Source: Nitratireductor sp.
GTDB taxonomy: Bacteria; Pseudomonadota; Alphaproteobacteria; Rhizobiales; Rhizobiaceae
Reading direction: 5' to 3'
Assembly (NCBI GenBank): GCA_020441735.1
Contig: JAGRLQ010000039.1
Span: 4,639 to 10,824 of the forward strand
Length of the DNA: 6,186 bases
Below, piece after piece: positions 5,874 through 6,186 of this stretch (position 1 is the first letter of the stretch; each line of letters begins with the position of its first letter). A program made the translations under genes and the position numbers. The notes beneath the pieces are model-generated. The model was not told the origin of the DNA. It ran no database searches and saw only the letters and a program-made list of their open reading frames with translations.

Positions 5874-5879
5874 TACTCT

Positions 5880-6186
5880 ATGGCTACGAAGACCACGAAG
5901 AAGAAGAGCGCAACGGCCAAGAAAGCGGAAGCCGCGGAAGAAAAGAAAGCCAAGCCGGCGGCTGCCGCGAAGCCGGACGCAGCCGCTTCCAAGGCTGCCA
6001 AGCCTGCTGAGAAGGCGAAGACTGCTGCAAAGGCCGAAACCAAGCCGGCCAGAAAACCTGCCAAAGCGGCAGCCAAAAAGGACGCCGCAGCCGAAGGCAG
6101 CGAGCAGGAGAGCAATGAAGCCACCTTGCTCGACCTTTCCGCCGACAAGGTGAAAAAGATGATCAAGGCCGCCAAGAAGCGCGGCT
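5880..6186 (+). CDS. rpoD: RNA polymerase housekeeping sigma factor (sigma-70), N-terminal 102 codons
   Basis: The frame from ATG 5880 reaches LLDLSADKVKKMIKAAKKRG (residues 83-102), the signature start of sigma region 1.1 in alphaproteobacterial RpoD/SigA, and then leaves the window. RpoD directs core RNA polymerase to housekeeping promoters. Residues 1-70 form a low-complexity tail with about 20 Lys, one Arg, many Ala and Pro and only seven acidic residues, resembling histone H1 tails and likely disordered. As I recall, other rhizobial RpoD proteins have only some 20-30 residues, often acidic, before this signature, so the tail seems unusually long and basic. It stands downstream of dnaG as in the classical dnaG-rpoD arrangement, but a mobile element and a long leader with a CtrA-type site suggest it has its own promoter. 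Confidence 0.94.
   Translation, partial: MATKTTKKKSATAKKAEAAEEKKAKPAAAAKPDAAASKAAKPAEKAKTAAKAETKPARKPAKAAAKKDAAAEGSEQESNEATLLDLSADKVKKMIKAAKKRG

Larger units (their letters stand above)
5511..5879 (+). other. Long rpoD upstream region
   Basis: This is about 370 bases without a recognised gene. It contains CTTGACC (5521-5527), TAGACT (5553-5558, a possible -10 with no well-spaced -35), AGCGGT / ACCGCT and GCCTG-GAT-CAGGC inverted repeats, GANTC sites at 5544-5548 and 5706-5710, and the CtrA-type site. Three short frames tile it almost end to end: GTG 5570-5668 (32 aa), ATG 5671-5781 (36 aa) and ATG 5778-5864 (28 aa, ATGA overlap). None has a good ribosome site or known relatives, so they are not called as genes. 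Confidence 0.5.

Noticed and set aside
5654..6175. 173-codon Ala/Phe-rich minus-strand frame resembling a membrane protein
   Set aside because: It is the reverse complement of the Lys/Ala-rich start of rpoD, which gives artificial hydrophobic runs.

Overview
The window looks like a chromosomal segment of an alphaproteobacterium of the order Hyphomicrobiales (Rhizobiales). The reasons are its high GC content, the order carA / GatB-YqeY-domain gene / dnaG / rpoD, the wording of the DnaG and RpoD N-termini, a CtrA-type site, and a carA promoter of the rhizobial type (GTTGAC-N17-CTATTG). The genus cannot be settled from the sequence alone.

Layout, left to right. The N-terminal 314 codons of carA (small subunit of carbamoyl-phosphate synthetase) lie on the minus strand and run off the left edge. 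Divergent from it, on plus, is a complete GatB/YqeY-domain gene. A 380-base convergent gap follows; on the minus strand it holds a strong intrinsic terminator preceded by a second long hairpin, together a candidate small RNA or structured luxR 3' end. Next, on minus, is a complete LuxR-family regulator with an autoinducer-binding domain and no synthase gene nearby. A 439-base gap with several inverted repeats separates it from dnaG (primase, plus). Between dnaG and rpoD sits a 265-bp MITE-like element with 31-bp terminal inverted repeats and a TAA target duplication. It is followed by a 370-base rpoD leader with a consensus CtrA-type site. The first 102 codons of rpoD (housekeeping sigma factor) run off the right edge, with an unusually long Lys/Ala-rich tail.

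How the genes relate: dnaG and rpoD are the core of a macromolecular-synthesis cluster (replication priming and transcription initiation). carA feeds pyrimidine and arginine synthesis. The LuxR protein is an accessory signal-responsive regulator placed inside this housekeeping block. The most interesting points are the twin GUGGG-loop hairpins (1727-1823, minus), the small inverted-repeat element between dnaG and rpoD, the CtrA-type site before rpoD, and the histone-H1-like tail on the sigma factor.
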